Part shown: positions 26,303 to 35,126 of the stretch, one piece after another
How the letters are laid out: each line of letters begins with the position of its first letter
Numbering within the stretch: the first letter of the stretch is position 1
Assembly (NCBI GenBank): GCA_964469485.1
Contig: CAYXZP010000001.1
Span: 1-64,000 of the forward strand
DNA length: 64,000 bases
Reading direction: 5' to 3'
DNA from: CAYXZP01 sp964469485
Lineage (GTDB): Bacteria > Desulfobacterota > Binatia > UBA1149 > CAYXZP01
The notes under the pieces: generated by a model
The model's database searches: none
Seen by the model: only the letters and a program-made list of their open reading frames with translations
Told to the model about the DNA's origin: nothing
Program-made: the position numbers and the translations under genes

Positions 26303-27657
26303 ACCGTCGCAAGTTGTACATGCTCGGTCTGGGTTGCCCGAAGAACCAGGTCGACGCCGAGATCATGTTGGCCAAGGCCGCCGCTGAGGGCTACAGCGTC
26401 GTCGATGACCCCGAGGATGCCGACGTGCTGGTCGTCAACACCTGCGCGTTCATTGACGCCGCCCGCGAGGAGTCGGTAGCGGCCATCCTCGAATTGGCCG
26501 GGCTCAAGGCCGCGGGCACCGGGCCCCGGCGGCTGGTCGTTTCAGGCTGTATGGCCGAGCGTTACGGTGGCGAGCTTGCCGGCGAGCTTCCCGAGGTGGA
26601 CGCCTTCGTCGGCACCGGTGCGCTGGCCGAGTTTCCCCGCGCCCTCGGTGCCGAGGGCGGCCGCGTGTTCAAGGGGGACAAGCACTACCTTCCCGCCGCG
26701 TCGATGGAGCGGAGGCTCACCGACGGAGACGGCTCGGCTTACGTCAAGGTGTCCGAGGGCTGCGACCACGAGTGCGCCTTCTGTGTCATCCCGCTGATAC
26801 GGGGCCGCCATGAGAGCCGCGAGATCGAGGACGTGGCCGCCGAGGTCGAGGGTCTGGCCGGACGCGGCATAGTCGAGATAAACCTCATCGCGCAGGATCT
26901 GAGCGCTTACGGGCGCGACCGCGGCCACAGGGAAGGTCTGGCCGGTCTGCTCTACCGCCTCGGCAGGATCCGGGGGATAGAACGGATACGCTGCCTCTAT
27001 CTCTATCCCAACACGCTGACCGACGCCGTGTTGGAGGCCATCGATTCGGTCGAGGCCGTGTGCCCTTACATAGACCTGCCCCTGCAGCACGCCGACCGAG
27101 CGGTGCTGGCGGCCATGAACCGCGGCAAGGACGCTGATTCCTTGCTGCGCCTGCTCGACCGCATCCGGGAACGTGTTCGCGGGGCGGCGATCCGGAGCGC
27201 TTTCATAACCGGCTTTCCCGGCGAGACGGAGTCGGCTTTCGTCACGTTGCGGGATTTCGTCGAGCGGGCCCGCTTCCAGAGCATCGGGGTCTTTCGCTAT
27301 TCCCCCGAGGAGGACAGCAGGGCCGTCACGCTCGATAATGTGGTGCCGAGGGAAACGGCCCAACGTCGCCGCGACGAGCTCGTCGCCGTGCAGGAGGGGA
27401 TCTCCGAAAGCGTCCTGGCCGAGAGGGTCGGCGGGTTCGAGCGCATACTGGTCGGGGGTACCGATGAGGGCGGAGTGTGGTGGGGGCGCACGGATTGGCA
27501 AGCGCCTGAGATAGACGGGGTCACCTGGCTCGGCAGCGAACCGGCCCTGCGTCCGGGGGACCTCATAGAGGCCCAGGTGACGGGCTCCGGCGTGCACGAT
27601 GTCTTTGCCCGGCCCCTGGCCGGGCCACGGATTGACGCCGCCGAAGACCGCAATTAG
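26299..27657 (+). CDS. rimO: Ribosomal protein S12 methylthiotransferase RimO
   Basis: RimO adds a methylthio group to the conserved Asp of ribosomal protein S12. It has 452 residues. The N-terminal UPF0004 domain has its three cluster Cys (LGLGCPKN, NTCAF, SGCMAERY). The radical SAM domain has CDHECAFC, and a C-terminal TRAM domain follows, ending near QVTGSGVHDVFARPL. LGCPKNxVD and the downstream residues fit RimO better than MiaB. The ATG overlaps the lolA stop. Confidence 0.94.
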   Translation: MNRRKLYMLGLGCPKNQVDAEIMLAKAAAEGYSVVDDPEDADVLVVNTCAFIDAAREESVAAILELAGLKAAGTGPRRLVVSGCMAERYGGELAGELPEVDAFVGTGALAEFPRALGAEGGRVFKGDKHYLPAASMERRLTDGDGSAYVKVSEGCDHECAFCVIPLIRGRHESREIEDVAAEVEGLAGRGIVEINLIAQDLSAYGRDRGHREGLAGLLYRLGRIRGIERIRCLYLYPNTLTDAVLEAIDSVEAVCPYIDLPLQHADRAVLAAMNRGKDADSLLRLLDRIRERVRGAAIRSAFITGFPGETESAFVTLRDFVERARFQSIGVFRYSPEEDSRAVTLDNVVPRETAQRRRDELVAVQEGISESVLAERVGGFERILVGGTDEGGVWWGRTDWQAPEIDGVTWLGSEPALRPGDLIEAQVTGSGVHDVFARPLAGPRIDAAEDRN

Positions 27658-27693
27658 GGTGTCGCGCCTTCGCGGCCGGGGGCCGGGGCCGAT

Positions 27694-28119
27694 ATGAGAA
27701 AACGCGACCGGGACAAGTTCCAAGCTCGACTGCTCGATATGCGCAAGGCGATCATGCGCGAGATCCGGCAGGACATGAAGGAAGGCCGCGAGGGAGAGGC
27801 CAGCGAGGGGCGCGACACTTACGACATCGCCAGCGATGAGCGCGATCGTGAGATCAACCTCTTGCTCGGAGGCCGCGACCGCAAGAAGCTCGAGCAGGTC
27901 GACGACGCGCTCCATCGCATCGAGAACGGCGAGTACGGCGAGTGCGAGGAGTGCGGAGGCGAGATCGCGTCCGGCCGTTTGGAAGCGATGCCGTTCTCGC
28001 GTTTGTGCGTGACCTGCCAGGGCGAGTTCGAGCAGGCCCAGCGGACGGTACAGTCGGATAGCAACACCGCCGTGACGCCGCGTTACCCGGGTGCTGAGGG
28101 AGAGGAAGAAGCTTCCTGA
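27694..28119 (+). CDS. DksA/TraR-family zinc-finger transcription factor
   Basis: 141 residues. An N-terminal coiled coil (FQARLLDMRKAIMREIRQD to about residue 85) is followed by the C4 zinc finger ECEECGGEI...RLCVTC, the DksA family signature. DksA-like proteins bind the RNA polymerase secondary channel and alter promoter response, often with ppGpp. The coiled-coil tip has ASDERDREINL, with acidic residues where DksA has DxxDxA; whether it is ppGpp-responsive cannot be told. An acidic tail ends the protein. Confidence 0.88.
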   Translation: MRKRDRDKFQARLLDMRKAIMREIRQDMKEGREGEASEGRDTYDIASDERDREINLLLGGRDRKKLEQVDDALHRIENGEYGECEECGGEIASGRLEAMPFSRLCVTCQGEFEQAQRTVQSDSNTAVTPRYPGAEGEEEAS

Positions 28120-28162
28120 CCCGGCGCGGTTCTTGACGGCCGTTCGTGCTAGGGTCGCGCGC

Positions 28163-28909
28163 GTGGGCTGTGCGGCCAACATCTCGGAGCTTTTCGTGTC
28201 TTGGCAGGGCGAAGGCTCGCGCGTGGGCGAGAAGCACCTGTTCGTACGCTTTGCTGGCTGCAACATACGCTGCAACTACTGCGATACGCCCGAGTCGTTG
28301 GTTCCGGTGGACCAGGCGCGCGTCGACTTTCCCGACGGCCGCCGCCGCCGCCTCGATAACCCATTGGCGCCGGCCGCGCTGGCCGCTCTCGTCGAGGAGT
28401 TCTGCCGTCTCGACCCAACGATAGCCATGATTGCGATCACCGGCGGCGAACCGCTCGTGCAGCACGAGGCCATCGCCGAGTGGCTCGGTTGTTTCCGTCC
28501 GCCGCGGCCCTGCCTGCTCGAGACCAACGCCGTGCTGCCCGCCGCGCTCGCCGGCGTGATCGAATACGTCGCCGTGATCTCGGCCGACATCAAGCTGCCT
28601 TCGGCCGGCGGCGAGCGGCCGATGTGGGACGAGCACCGCCGCTTCCTCGAGGCCTGCTCGGGCTCCGAGGTCTACGTCAAGATGCCGGTGGACCGCGGCA
28701 CCGAGGTGACCGAGGTAAGGCGGGCGGCGCGCCTGGTACGCGAGACCGCCGGCGAGGTGGACCTGTTCGTCCAGCCGATCTGCGATCCGGCCGATGATAG
28801 CTGGCTGATCGAGACCGGCCAGCTGGAGTGTTTGGTGGATGCGGCCGCTGCCGAGCTTCCGGGGGCGCGCATGTTACCCCAGGTCCACAAGCTCATGGGG
28901 CTGCGTTGA
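28163..28909 (+). CDS. queE: 7-carboxy-7-deazaguanine synthase QueE
   Basis: QueE is the radical SAM enzyme that contracts 6-carboxytetrahydropterin to CDG in queuosine synthesis. About 248 residues from GTG 28163; the frame is open back to 28091, where it would overlap the dksA-like gene by 29 bases, and TTG 28133 is another option. Key motifs: ISELFVSWQGEGSRVG, the cluster motif CNIRCNYCDT (CxxxCxxC), and ITGGEPLVQ for SAM binding. ADIKLPSAG and DLFVQPICD fit the family. queC and queD homologues are not adjacent; a PTPS lies at 47.2 kb. Confidence 0.9.
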   Translation: MGCAANISELFVSWQGEGSRVGEKHLFVRFAGCNIRCNYCDTPESLVPVDQARVDFPDGRRRRLDNPLAPAALAALVEEFCRLDPTIAMIAITGGEPLVQHEAIAEWLGCFRPPRPCLLETNAVLPAALAGVIEYVAVISADIKLPSAGGERPMWDEHRRFLEACSGSEVYVKMPVDRGTEVTEVRRAARLVRETAGEVDLFVQPICDPADDSWLIETGQLECLVDAAAAELPGARMLPQVHKLMGLR

Positions 28910-30492
28910 CGGACGCGCCGGCGCGCCCGGTCCCGGCACGGGCACTGGCCCAGCGAGAGGAGACATGGGGCCGTCTCGGGGACGAGGTCTTCGATGTGGC
29001 CGTCATCGGGGGCGGCATCAACGGCGCCGGGGTCGCCCGCGACGCGGCGTTGCGCGGCATGTCGGTCGCACTCGTCGAGCGTTCCGACTTCGCCTCGGGC
29101 ACGAGCAGCCGCTCCTCCAAGCTCATCCACGGCGGGGTGCGTTATCTCGAGCAAGGGGATGTCGGTCTCGTGCTCGAGGCATGCCGCGAACGCGACCTGC
29201 TGCGTTCGCGCCTGGCCCCGCATCTGGTGCGCGCCCAGCGCTTCGTGTTTCCCGTGTACCGCGACGACCCCTTGGCCCTGTGGCAGCTACGCCTCGGACT
29301 CCTCACCTACGACGCGCTTGCGGGGTTCCGCAACGTCGAGCGTCACCGCGCCCTTTCCAGGAAGGACCTGTGCCTGGAGGAACCTTCGCTGCTCTCCGAC
29401 GGTCTGACCGGCGGGGCCCTTTACTACGATTGCGCCACCGACGATGCCCGTTTGAGTCTCGAGAACGCCCTGTCCGCGCGCCACAGCGGGGCGGCCGTGA
29501 TCAACTACGTCGAGGTCACCGCTCTCGACAAGGACAGATCGGGCCGTTTGGCGGCCGCCAGGCTACGAGACCGGATGGGGGCCGGGGAGACCAGCCTGCG
29601 CGCGCGCTCCTTCGTCAACGCTGCCGGCCCCTGGTTGGATTCGGTTCGTAAGCTCGACGATGGCGGTACGCCCCCGCGCCTGAAGGCGACCAAGGGGGTC
29701 CACGTCCTCGTCGAGCGTGAGCGCCTGGGCAACCGCAACGCGGTGGTCATCCGCGGGGTGGGCGACGGTCGGGTGATGTTTGCCATCCCCTGGCAGGACC
29801 TGACCCTGCTCGGTACCACCGACACCTTCTACGAAGGCGACCCCGCGGCAGTGGCGGTCGAGCGCGACGACATCGATTACATCCTGGCCGCGGCCAACCG
29901 CGCCTTTCCGGGGGCGGGTTTGCAGGCCGGGGACGTCGTCAGCGCCTACGCGGGGCTCCGCCCCCTGGTCGCGGCCGAGGACGAGAGCGACGCATCCGAC
30001 CTAAGCCGCGAGGATTGTATTTTCGAGAGCCCGTCGGGGCTCGTTTCGATAGGGGGCGGTAAACTCACCACTTACCGCCGTGTCGCCGAGCGCGTCGTCG
30101 ACCTTGCCGCAGGCCGGGCCGGGCGCAGCGTCGGGCGCTGCCGTACAGCCTCGCTGGCCCTGCCGGCCGCCGCCGGGGTCGAACCGGGCGAGGTTGCCGG
30201 GACCGCGTCCCAAGCTGCCGGCCCCGTCGAACTGGCGGCCGAGGTCGAGCGCGCGGTCGAGGACGAGATGGCGCTCAGGCTCGACGACCTTCTACTGCGG
30301 CGCTCGCAGATGGGGCTGCGTACGGGCGACGGAGGTTTCGGCCTGGCCACCGATGCCGCCGTCCTGATGGGGCGCCTTCTCGGATGGGACAAGGCCCGGC
30401 TCGGCGAGGAACTGGCCCGCTACCGGCGGGCGCTCGGGCACTCGGCCTGGAAGCCGGTGCCGGGCGCGGCAACGTCAAGGGTAAAATCTTGA
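28906..30492 (+). CDS. glpD: Aerobic glycerol-3-phosphate dehydrogenase GlpD
   Basis: GlpD oxidises sn-glycerol-3-phosphate to DHAP at the inner membrane and passes electrons to quinone. 528 residues from TTG 28906, which overlaps the queE stop by four bases; the frame is open further upstream inside queE. The FAD motif is VAVIGGGINGAGVARDAALRG, followed by SSRSSKLIHGGVRYLE, the family signature. IPWQDLTLLGTTDTFYEGD and IGGGKLTTYRRVAERV are typical substrate and FAD contacts. It works with glpK at 7.2 kb, although the two are not in one operon. Confidence 0.94.
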   Translation: MTDAPARPVPARALAQREETWGRLGDEVFDVAVIGGGINGAGVARDAALRGMSVALVERSDFASGTSSRSSKLIHGGVRYLEQGDVGLVLEACRERDLLRSRLAPHLVRAQRFVFPVYRDDPLALWQLRLGLLTYDALAGFRNVERHRALSRKDLCLEEPSLLSDGLTGGALYYDCATDDARLSLENALSARHSGAAVINYVEVTALDKDRSGRLAAARLRDRMGAGETSLRARSFVNAAGPWLDSVRKLDDGGTPPRLKATKGVHVLVERERLGNRNAVVIRGVGDGRVMFAIPWQDLTLLGTTDTFYEGDPAAVAVERDDIDYILAAANRAFPGAGLQAGDVVSAYAGLRPLVAAEDESDASDLSREDCIFESPSGLVSIGGGKLTTYRRVAERVVDLAAGRAGRSVGRCRTASLALPAAAGVEPGEVAGTASQAAGPVELAAEVERAVEDEMALRLDDLLLRRSQMGLRTGDGGFGLATDAAVLMGRLLGWDKARLGEELARYRRALGHSAWKPVPGAATSRVKS

Positions 30493-30560
30493 CTCAACCC
30501 GCCCATGCGATAAGGCAGGCCACTGGCTGAACGGGCCCGTTCGTCCCCGTACCGGCCGGC

Positions 30561-31610
30561 ATGACCTCGCACAAAGGGCCTCTGGCAAAACAGCAACTGG
30601 CCGAGCTTGCAGCAGAGTTCGGTCTGGGAAAGCTGACCTCCTCTTCGGGGCCGGTCGAAGGCTGGGGTGCGCGCCGTTATATCCTGTCGAGCTCCAAGGG
30701 CCGCTTCGAGCTGCAGGTGCACGGTGCCGACCAGGAGTACGAACTCAGGCGCGAGATAGACCTGCTCACCTTCTTTGACAAGCACGATTTTCCCAGCCCG
30801 CGCCCTACGGTCGACCGCCGGGGGCGTTTCATCATAGAGCACGACGGCCGCTGTCTGTTGCTTCTCAAGATCCCGGCCGCCCAGACGGTGACCGAGAACA
30901 AACTGACGCTGAAACAGGTCAACGACGCGGGGCATCTGATCGGCGAGATGCACATGCTCGGGCGCGGGTACAAGAAATCGGTCGACAACCGTTACGGCTT
31001 CGACCGCATGTTCGAGACCTATGCGGCCGCACGACGCCGTATGCCGTCGCATTTCAAAAAGGTCGTTCGCACGCTCGACGAGGAGACCGAGTACCTCGGC
31101 AACTACCTCGAGAGCAAGCTGCCCAAAGGCATCATCCACGGCGCCATTCACCGTGAGCTGCTCAGCTTCAAGGGCGAGAACGTCGTTTGCATCGGCGGCT
31201 TCGGCTATGCCTGCCGTGGCAAGTACGTCTTCGACCTGGCCACGGCCGTCAACGCCCTTTGCTTCGTCGGCGACCGTTATGAACTCGAGCGCTTCGAGGC
31301 CCTGATGGCCGGCTATGAATCGCTGAGAACCCTTTCTCTCGCCGAGTGGGACTCCTTCCCCAACGAGCTGCGCTTCGCGGCTCTCCGTTTCACCGTTATG
31401 CGCCTCGACGAGTTCTTCGAGAGCGAGAACGACGAGGAGAGGACGCGCATCAACGAGGACTTCCGGGCCTATCTCGAAAGGCTCAGGGTCCTGCGTCGTG
31501 AAAAGGAAGGGGGCATGGAGAAGCTGCTCATGGCCATGGCCACGGGATACGACTACCGCAAGTACCAGCGTGTGGTCGTGGGTGATTCGCCGCGCGATAG
31601 ACGAAAGTGA
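30561..31610 (+). CDS. Homoserine-kinase-II/APH-fold pseudokinase
   Basis: 349 residues with the layout of type II homoserine kinase (ThrB2) in the aminoglycoside phosphotransferase fold. Supporting segments are the N-lobe YELRREIDLLTFFDKHDFPSPRPT, the GEMHML helix and the C-lobe VFDLATAVNALCFVGDRY. The expected catalytic loop H-x-D-x4-N reads HGAIHRELLSF (193-203): the catalytic Asp is Ala 195 and the metal-binding Asn is gone. The metal-binding Asp of the IDF motif is also gone (CIGGFGYAC, 210-218). It is therefore probably catalytically dead as a kinase. It precedes folE, whose GTG overlaps its stop. Confidence 0.75.
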   Translation: MTSHKGPLAKQQLAELAAEFGLGKLTSSSGPVEGWGARRYILSSSKGRFELQVHGADQEYELRREIDLLTFFDKHDFPSPRPTVDRRGRFIIEHDGRCLLLLKIPAAQTVTENKLTLKQVNDAGHLIGEMHMLGRGYKKSVDNRYGFDRMFETYAAARRRMPSHFKKVVRTLDEETEYLGNYLESKLPKGIIHGAIHRELLSFKGENVVCIGGFGYACRGKYVFDLATAVNALCFVGDRYELERFEALMAGYESLRTLSLAEWDSFPNELRFAALRFTVMRLDEFFESENDEERTRINEDFRAYLERLRVLRREKEGGMEKLLMAMATGYDYRKYQRVVVGDSPRDRRK

Positions 31611-32170
31611 ACGGTGAGGCGGTAGAGCGGCACATCCGTGCACTACTTGTCGAGCTCGGCGAGGATCCCGAACGCGCGGGGCTTGCCAAGACCCCCGAGC
31701 GTGTGGCCCGCAGTCTCGAGTTCTTCACCAAGGGTTCCAACGAAGAACCGTCGGCCATCATAGGCGACGCGCTGTTCGTCGAAGAGTACTCGGAGATGAT
31801 CATCGTCCGCGATATCGATTTCTTCTCGCTCTGCGAGCATCACGTCCTTCCCTTTTTCGGGCGCGCACACGTGGCCTATATACCCGATCATCACATAGTG
31901 GGGATCAGCAAGATCTGCCGTCTGGTGGAATGTTTCGCGCGCCGCCTGCAGGTTCAGGAGCGCATGACCTCGCAGATCGCCGCCACACTCCACGATATCC
32001 TCAGCCCGCAGGGCGTGGGCGTGGTGGTGCGCGCCGAGCACCTCTGCATGCGTATGCGCGGGGTCGAGAAGCCCAACTCGACCGTGGTGACGAGCGCGCT
32101 GCTGGGGGCCTTTCAGAAGCGTGACACGAGGCAGGAGTTCATGAACCTGATCTCGAACAGCGCTTCCTAG
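31607..32170 (+). CDS. folE: GTP cyclohydrolase I FolE
   Basis: FolE converts GTP to 7,8-dihydroneopterin triphosphate, the entry to folate and pterin-derived pathways. It has 187 residues. Zinc ligands are in SLCEHHVLPF (Cys 76, His 79) and AEHLCMRMRG; GRAHVAYIP and STVVTSALLGAF are family signatures. The GTG start overlaps the upstream pseudokinase gene. The dihydroneopterin triphosphate made here is the substrate of the PTPS at 47.2 kb and ultimately of QueE. Its stop shares a CTAG with the convergent tolC-like gene. Confidence 0.96.
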   Translation: MNGEAVERHIRALLVELGEDPERAGLAKTPERVARSLEFFTKGSNEEPSAIIGDALFVEEYSEMIIVRDIDFFSLCEHHVLPFFGRAHVAYIPDHHIVGISKICRLVECFARRLQVQERMTSQIAATLHDILSPQGVGVVVRAEHLCMRMRGVEKPNSTVVTSALLGAFQKRDTRQEFMNLISNSAS

Positions 32171-33840
32171 AACCTCGCCCACCAGGGCACGCCGGGCTCG
32201 CCCTCGAGCTCGACGGTGACCGCGTAGTTCTCAAGCAGACGTCCCTCGGCAAGCGCAAGCACGGCCAGCGCCCCGGCATGGTCACTGACGGCTTCGACCT
32301 CGGTGGCCAGAGCGCGGGCCAGCTTTTCCTGAAAATCGAGCACGTCGGTGGTGGTCACCATCCCGACCTCGTATCGTTTCTTCTGGTTGGCGAGATTTTC
32401 CTCCGCCAGTTCACGGGCCAGGCGGGCTGCCGCCACGCGCTGCTGGGCCGAGGCCAGTTCGCCGCCGGCACGCTGGACCTCCAGGGCGATCTCGGAGAGG
32501 ACCTGACGCAGGCGCTCGCGCGCGTAGGCCAGCTCGGCCTCGGCACGGGCGTGTGCGGCCCTCGGGGCGGCGTTGGAAAGCGGCATTTCGAGGGTGAGCC
32601 CGACCCTGTAGCTGTAGTGGTCGCCGTCGGCTAGCAGGTCGAGCGCGTCGCCGTAGGAACCGCCGAAGGCGCTCGTCACCGTCTCACCGGTGTACAGCGA
32701 GGTAAGCGGCACGGGGTCGCCGCTGAGCCCGACCAGTTTGTATTCGCCCACCAAGGCCAGTGCGGGAAGCCGTTCCATGCGCGCTTGGCGCTCGGTCAAT
32801 TCCGCGCTCGCCACGGTCACTTGCGCGGCCCGTACCTCCGGCCTCCGTTCGGCCGCCATGCGAAGGCTCGCCTCAAGTTCGACCGCGACCGCTTCAACGA
32901 CATGGGTCTGGCTCGGCCGCACCGGCTTTGGGCCGCCACCCTGGTCGAGGCCGAGCATGACGGTGTACTGGAGCGTGCGTGCGGCCATATCCAGGTCGTG
33001 TTCGGCCACAAGCACCTTTTCTTCCCGAGCGGCGGCCTCGGCCCTGGTCTCGCGCACGGCAACCGGTGCGAGCAGGCCGACGTCGACCTTGGCCTGGGTC
33101 TGTTTGACCAGCTCATGCGCCAACGCGAAGGAGCGACGCTCGACATCGAGGGTGGCTTGCGCGCGGGCATGGTCCCAGTAGGCGTTGACGACTTCCGCAA
33201 CGAAGGATGCCAGTTCGGCTTCGAAGGCGGCCATGGCCCCGGCCGAGGAGTTGCGGGCCAACTCGACGGTGGTACGGGTGGCGCGCCCGCCAAAGTTTTG
33301 CAGCAGCGGCTGTTCCAGCGAAAGGCCGATGGCCGGGTCGTACTGCGGCACCAGCCCTTGGAAGCTGGAGTTGGAGGAGCTGCGCGAGTTCGTCCAATTC
33401 AGATCGACGCTGGCGCCGCTGCGCGTGAGCTTGGATACGGTAACGTCGCCCCACCTGTTGGTCCTTCGGACGACGTCGTTGCCGGACAGCGAGTTGTGGG
33501 TGGCCAGCTGGTCCTCACCGACCCCGAGATCGATAACAAGAGTAGGCTCATAGGCGGCCACCGCCCCGGCAATATCCTCACGGGCCGCCCGTGGAAGGTG
33601 GGAAAGCGCCCGTAGCCCGGGGTTGTTCGCCACCGCCGTGCGCACCGCGTCGGCCAGGGTGATGGCGGCCGGCTCGCCTTGGGCATTTCTGACGGAGGCA
33701 AGAAGCGCCTCGATGTGGTCCGGCCGGTCTGAGGTCTGGGCGGCCGCTCCCCCCCCCGTTACGCCCTGGACGGCGATCGTGGCGATGAGCAGGGCCATCT
33801 TAGAAATGAATGAAACGGGGCTCTCGTGTCGTCTCCTCAT
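32167..33840 (-). CDS. TolC-family outer-membrane efflux channel
   Basis: 557 residues. An N-terminal signal peptide (MALLIATIAVQGVTGGGAAAQ after a short basic leader) is followed by two repeated outer-membrane-efflux modules. Each has the expected paired helices: VELARNSSAGAMAAFEAELASFVAEVVNAYW in the first half, given here only as its location at about residues 195-225, and ARELAEENLANQKKRYEVGMVTT in the second. SLEQPLLQNFGG and TLEMPLSNAA are the barrel-strand segments. No adaptor or pump gene is adjacent, so its partner is unknown. It could serve a type I secretion or RND system elsewhere. Confidence 0.87.
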   Translation of the reverse strand: MRRRHESPVSFISKMALLIATIAVQGVTGGGAAAQTSDRPDHIEALLASVRNAQGEPAAITLADAVRTAVANNPGLRALSHLPRAAREDIAGAVAAYEPTLVIDLGVGEDQLATHNSLSGNDVVRRTNRWGDVTVSKLTRSGASVDLNWTNSRSSSNSSFQGLVPQYDPAIGLSLEQPLLQNFGGRATRTTVELARNSSAGAMAAFEAELASFVAEVVNAYWDHARAQATLDVERRSFALAHELVKQTQAKVDVGLLAPVAVRETRAEAAAREEKVLVAEHDLDMAARTLQYTVMLGLDQGGGPKPVRPSQTHVVEAVAVELEASLRMAAERRPEVRAAQVTVASAELTERQARMERLPALALVGEYKLVGLSGDPVPLTSLYTGETVTSAFGGSYGDALDLLADGDHYSYRVGLTLEMPLSNAAPRAAHARAEAELAYARERLRQVLSEIALEVQRAGGELASAQQRVAAARLARELAEENLANQKKRYEVGMVTTTDVLDFQEKLARALATEVEAVSDHAGALAVLALAEGRLLENYAVTVELEGEPGVPWWARF

Positions 33841-33957
33841 CCGGACATTCTAGCGTACAGGTAAGCTGCTTTCCGCTCGCTCGTTACAAGCGCGTTCCCG
33901 GGCCCGGAACTGCTTTGCTATCCGGGTCGGCCACGCTATTAGGAAACTCTCCGAACG

Positions 33958-35121
33958 ATGTTGAAACGCTACTTACTGGCACCGGGACCGACCCCGGTTC
34001 CGCACGAGGCAACGCTGGCGATGGCGGCGCCGATGATCCACCACCGCACGCCGGAGTTCAGCCGTATCTTCCGGCGCGCGGCCGATGGGGCCAAGGCTCT
34101 GTTCGGAACCGAACAGGACGTCATGATGCTTGCCGCGACCGGGACCGGCGGCATGGAGGCGGCCCTCACCAACACGCTGGCCTGTGGAGACCGTGTCGTG
34201 GTCGTGCGCGGGGGCAAGTTCGGCGAGCGCTGGGAGGAGATAGCGCGCGGCTACGGGCTCGAACCGCTGGTGATCGATGTCGAGTGGGGAAGCGCCGTGG
34301 CACCGGCCGATATAGCCGCCGCGCTCGACGCGGACCCGGCACCCAAGGCCGTTCTCATGCAGGCCAGCGAGACCTCGACCACGGTGTTCCACCCGGTGTC
34401 GGCTGTCGCCGAGCTGACACGAGAGCGTGACTGCTTGCTCATAGTCGACGGCATAACCGCCGTCGGGGTGGTCGATATGGCGATGGACGCCACGGGTATC
34501 GACGTCCTGGTCACCGGTTCACAGAAGGCGCTCATGCTGCCCCCGGGCCTGGCCTTGGTGGCCCTGAGCGAGAAAGCCTGGGCAATGGCCGGGCGTTCGG
34601 ATCTGCCGCGCTATTATTTCGACCTTGCCAAGGAACGAAAGAGCCTGGCCTCGGACACTTCGGCCTACACGCCGGCCGTGTCACTGGTAAGCGGCCTGGC
34701 TGCCGTGTTCGATCTCATAGAGGCCAGCGGCGGCCTGGCCGAGCTCTACCGCCGCCACGCGATACTCGCCGAAGCCGTCAGAACGGGCCTTGCGGCCATC
34801 GGGCTCCGTCTGCTCGCACCAGATGCGCCCAGCCCGGCCGCCACCGGGGTCTACCTCCCAGACGGCATCGATGGCGGCGAGCTTGCCCGTTACATGCGAG
34901 ATGTGATGGGTGTGACCGTGGCCGGCGGACAGGGCCACCTCAAAGGCAAGGTCCTGCGTCTGGCACACATCGGCTATGCCGACTGTTTCGACGTCGTGGT
35001 CGGTCTGGCCGCCGTCGAGATGGCCCTTGCCCGCTTCGGGGCCGGGCCCCGGGCCGGAGTGGCCGTTGGCGCCGCCGAACCCGTACTGGCCCGTCTCTAC
35101 GACGGCCAGGACAGGGGATAG
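33958..35121 (+). CDS. Class V aminotransferase (alanine-glyoxylate/serine type)
   Basis: 387 residues. PLP-dependent fold I enzyme of the serine-pyruvate/alanine-glyoxylate group: RYLLAPGPTPVPHEA and MIHHRTPEF at the N-terminus, the SETSTTVFHPV loop, LLIVDGITAVG with the Asp that holds the PLP pyridine nitrogen, and the Schiff-base Lys in TGSQKALMLPPG. It lies 5 bases upstream of serA. In several deltaproteobacteria and archaea this arrangement supplies the phosphoserine aminotransferase step, so a serine-biosynthesis role is likely but inferred. Confidence 0.87.
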   Translation: MLKRYLLAPGPTPVPHEATLAMAAPMIHHRTPEFSRIFRRAADGAKALFGTEQDVMMLAATGTGGMEAALTNTLACGDRVVVVRGGKFGERWEEIARGYGLEPLVIDVEWGSAVAPADIAAALDADPAPKAVLMQASETSTTVFHPVSAVAELTRERDCLLIVDGITAVGVVDMAMDATGIDVLVTGSQKALMLPPGLALVALSEKAWAMAGRSDLPRYYFDLAKERKSLASDTSAYTPAVSLVSGLAAVFDLIEASGGLAELYRRHAILAEAVRTGLAAIGLRLLAPDAPSPAATGVYLPDGIDGGELARYMRDVMGVTVAGGQGHLKGKVLRLAHIGYADCFDVVVGLAAVEMALARFGAGPRAGVAVGAAEPVLARLYDGQDRG

Positions 35122-35126
35122 GGGCC

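Noticed and set aside
26542..28275. Long minus-strand open frame opposite rimO and the dksA-like gene
   Set aside because: It crosses several convincing plus-strand genes and shows no family motifs; typical of antisense frames in GC-rich DNA.
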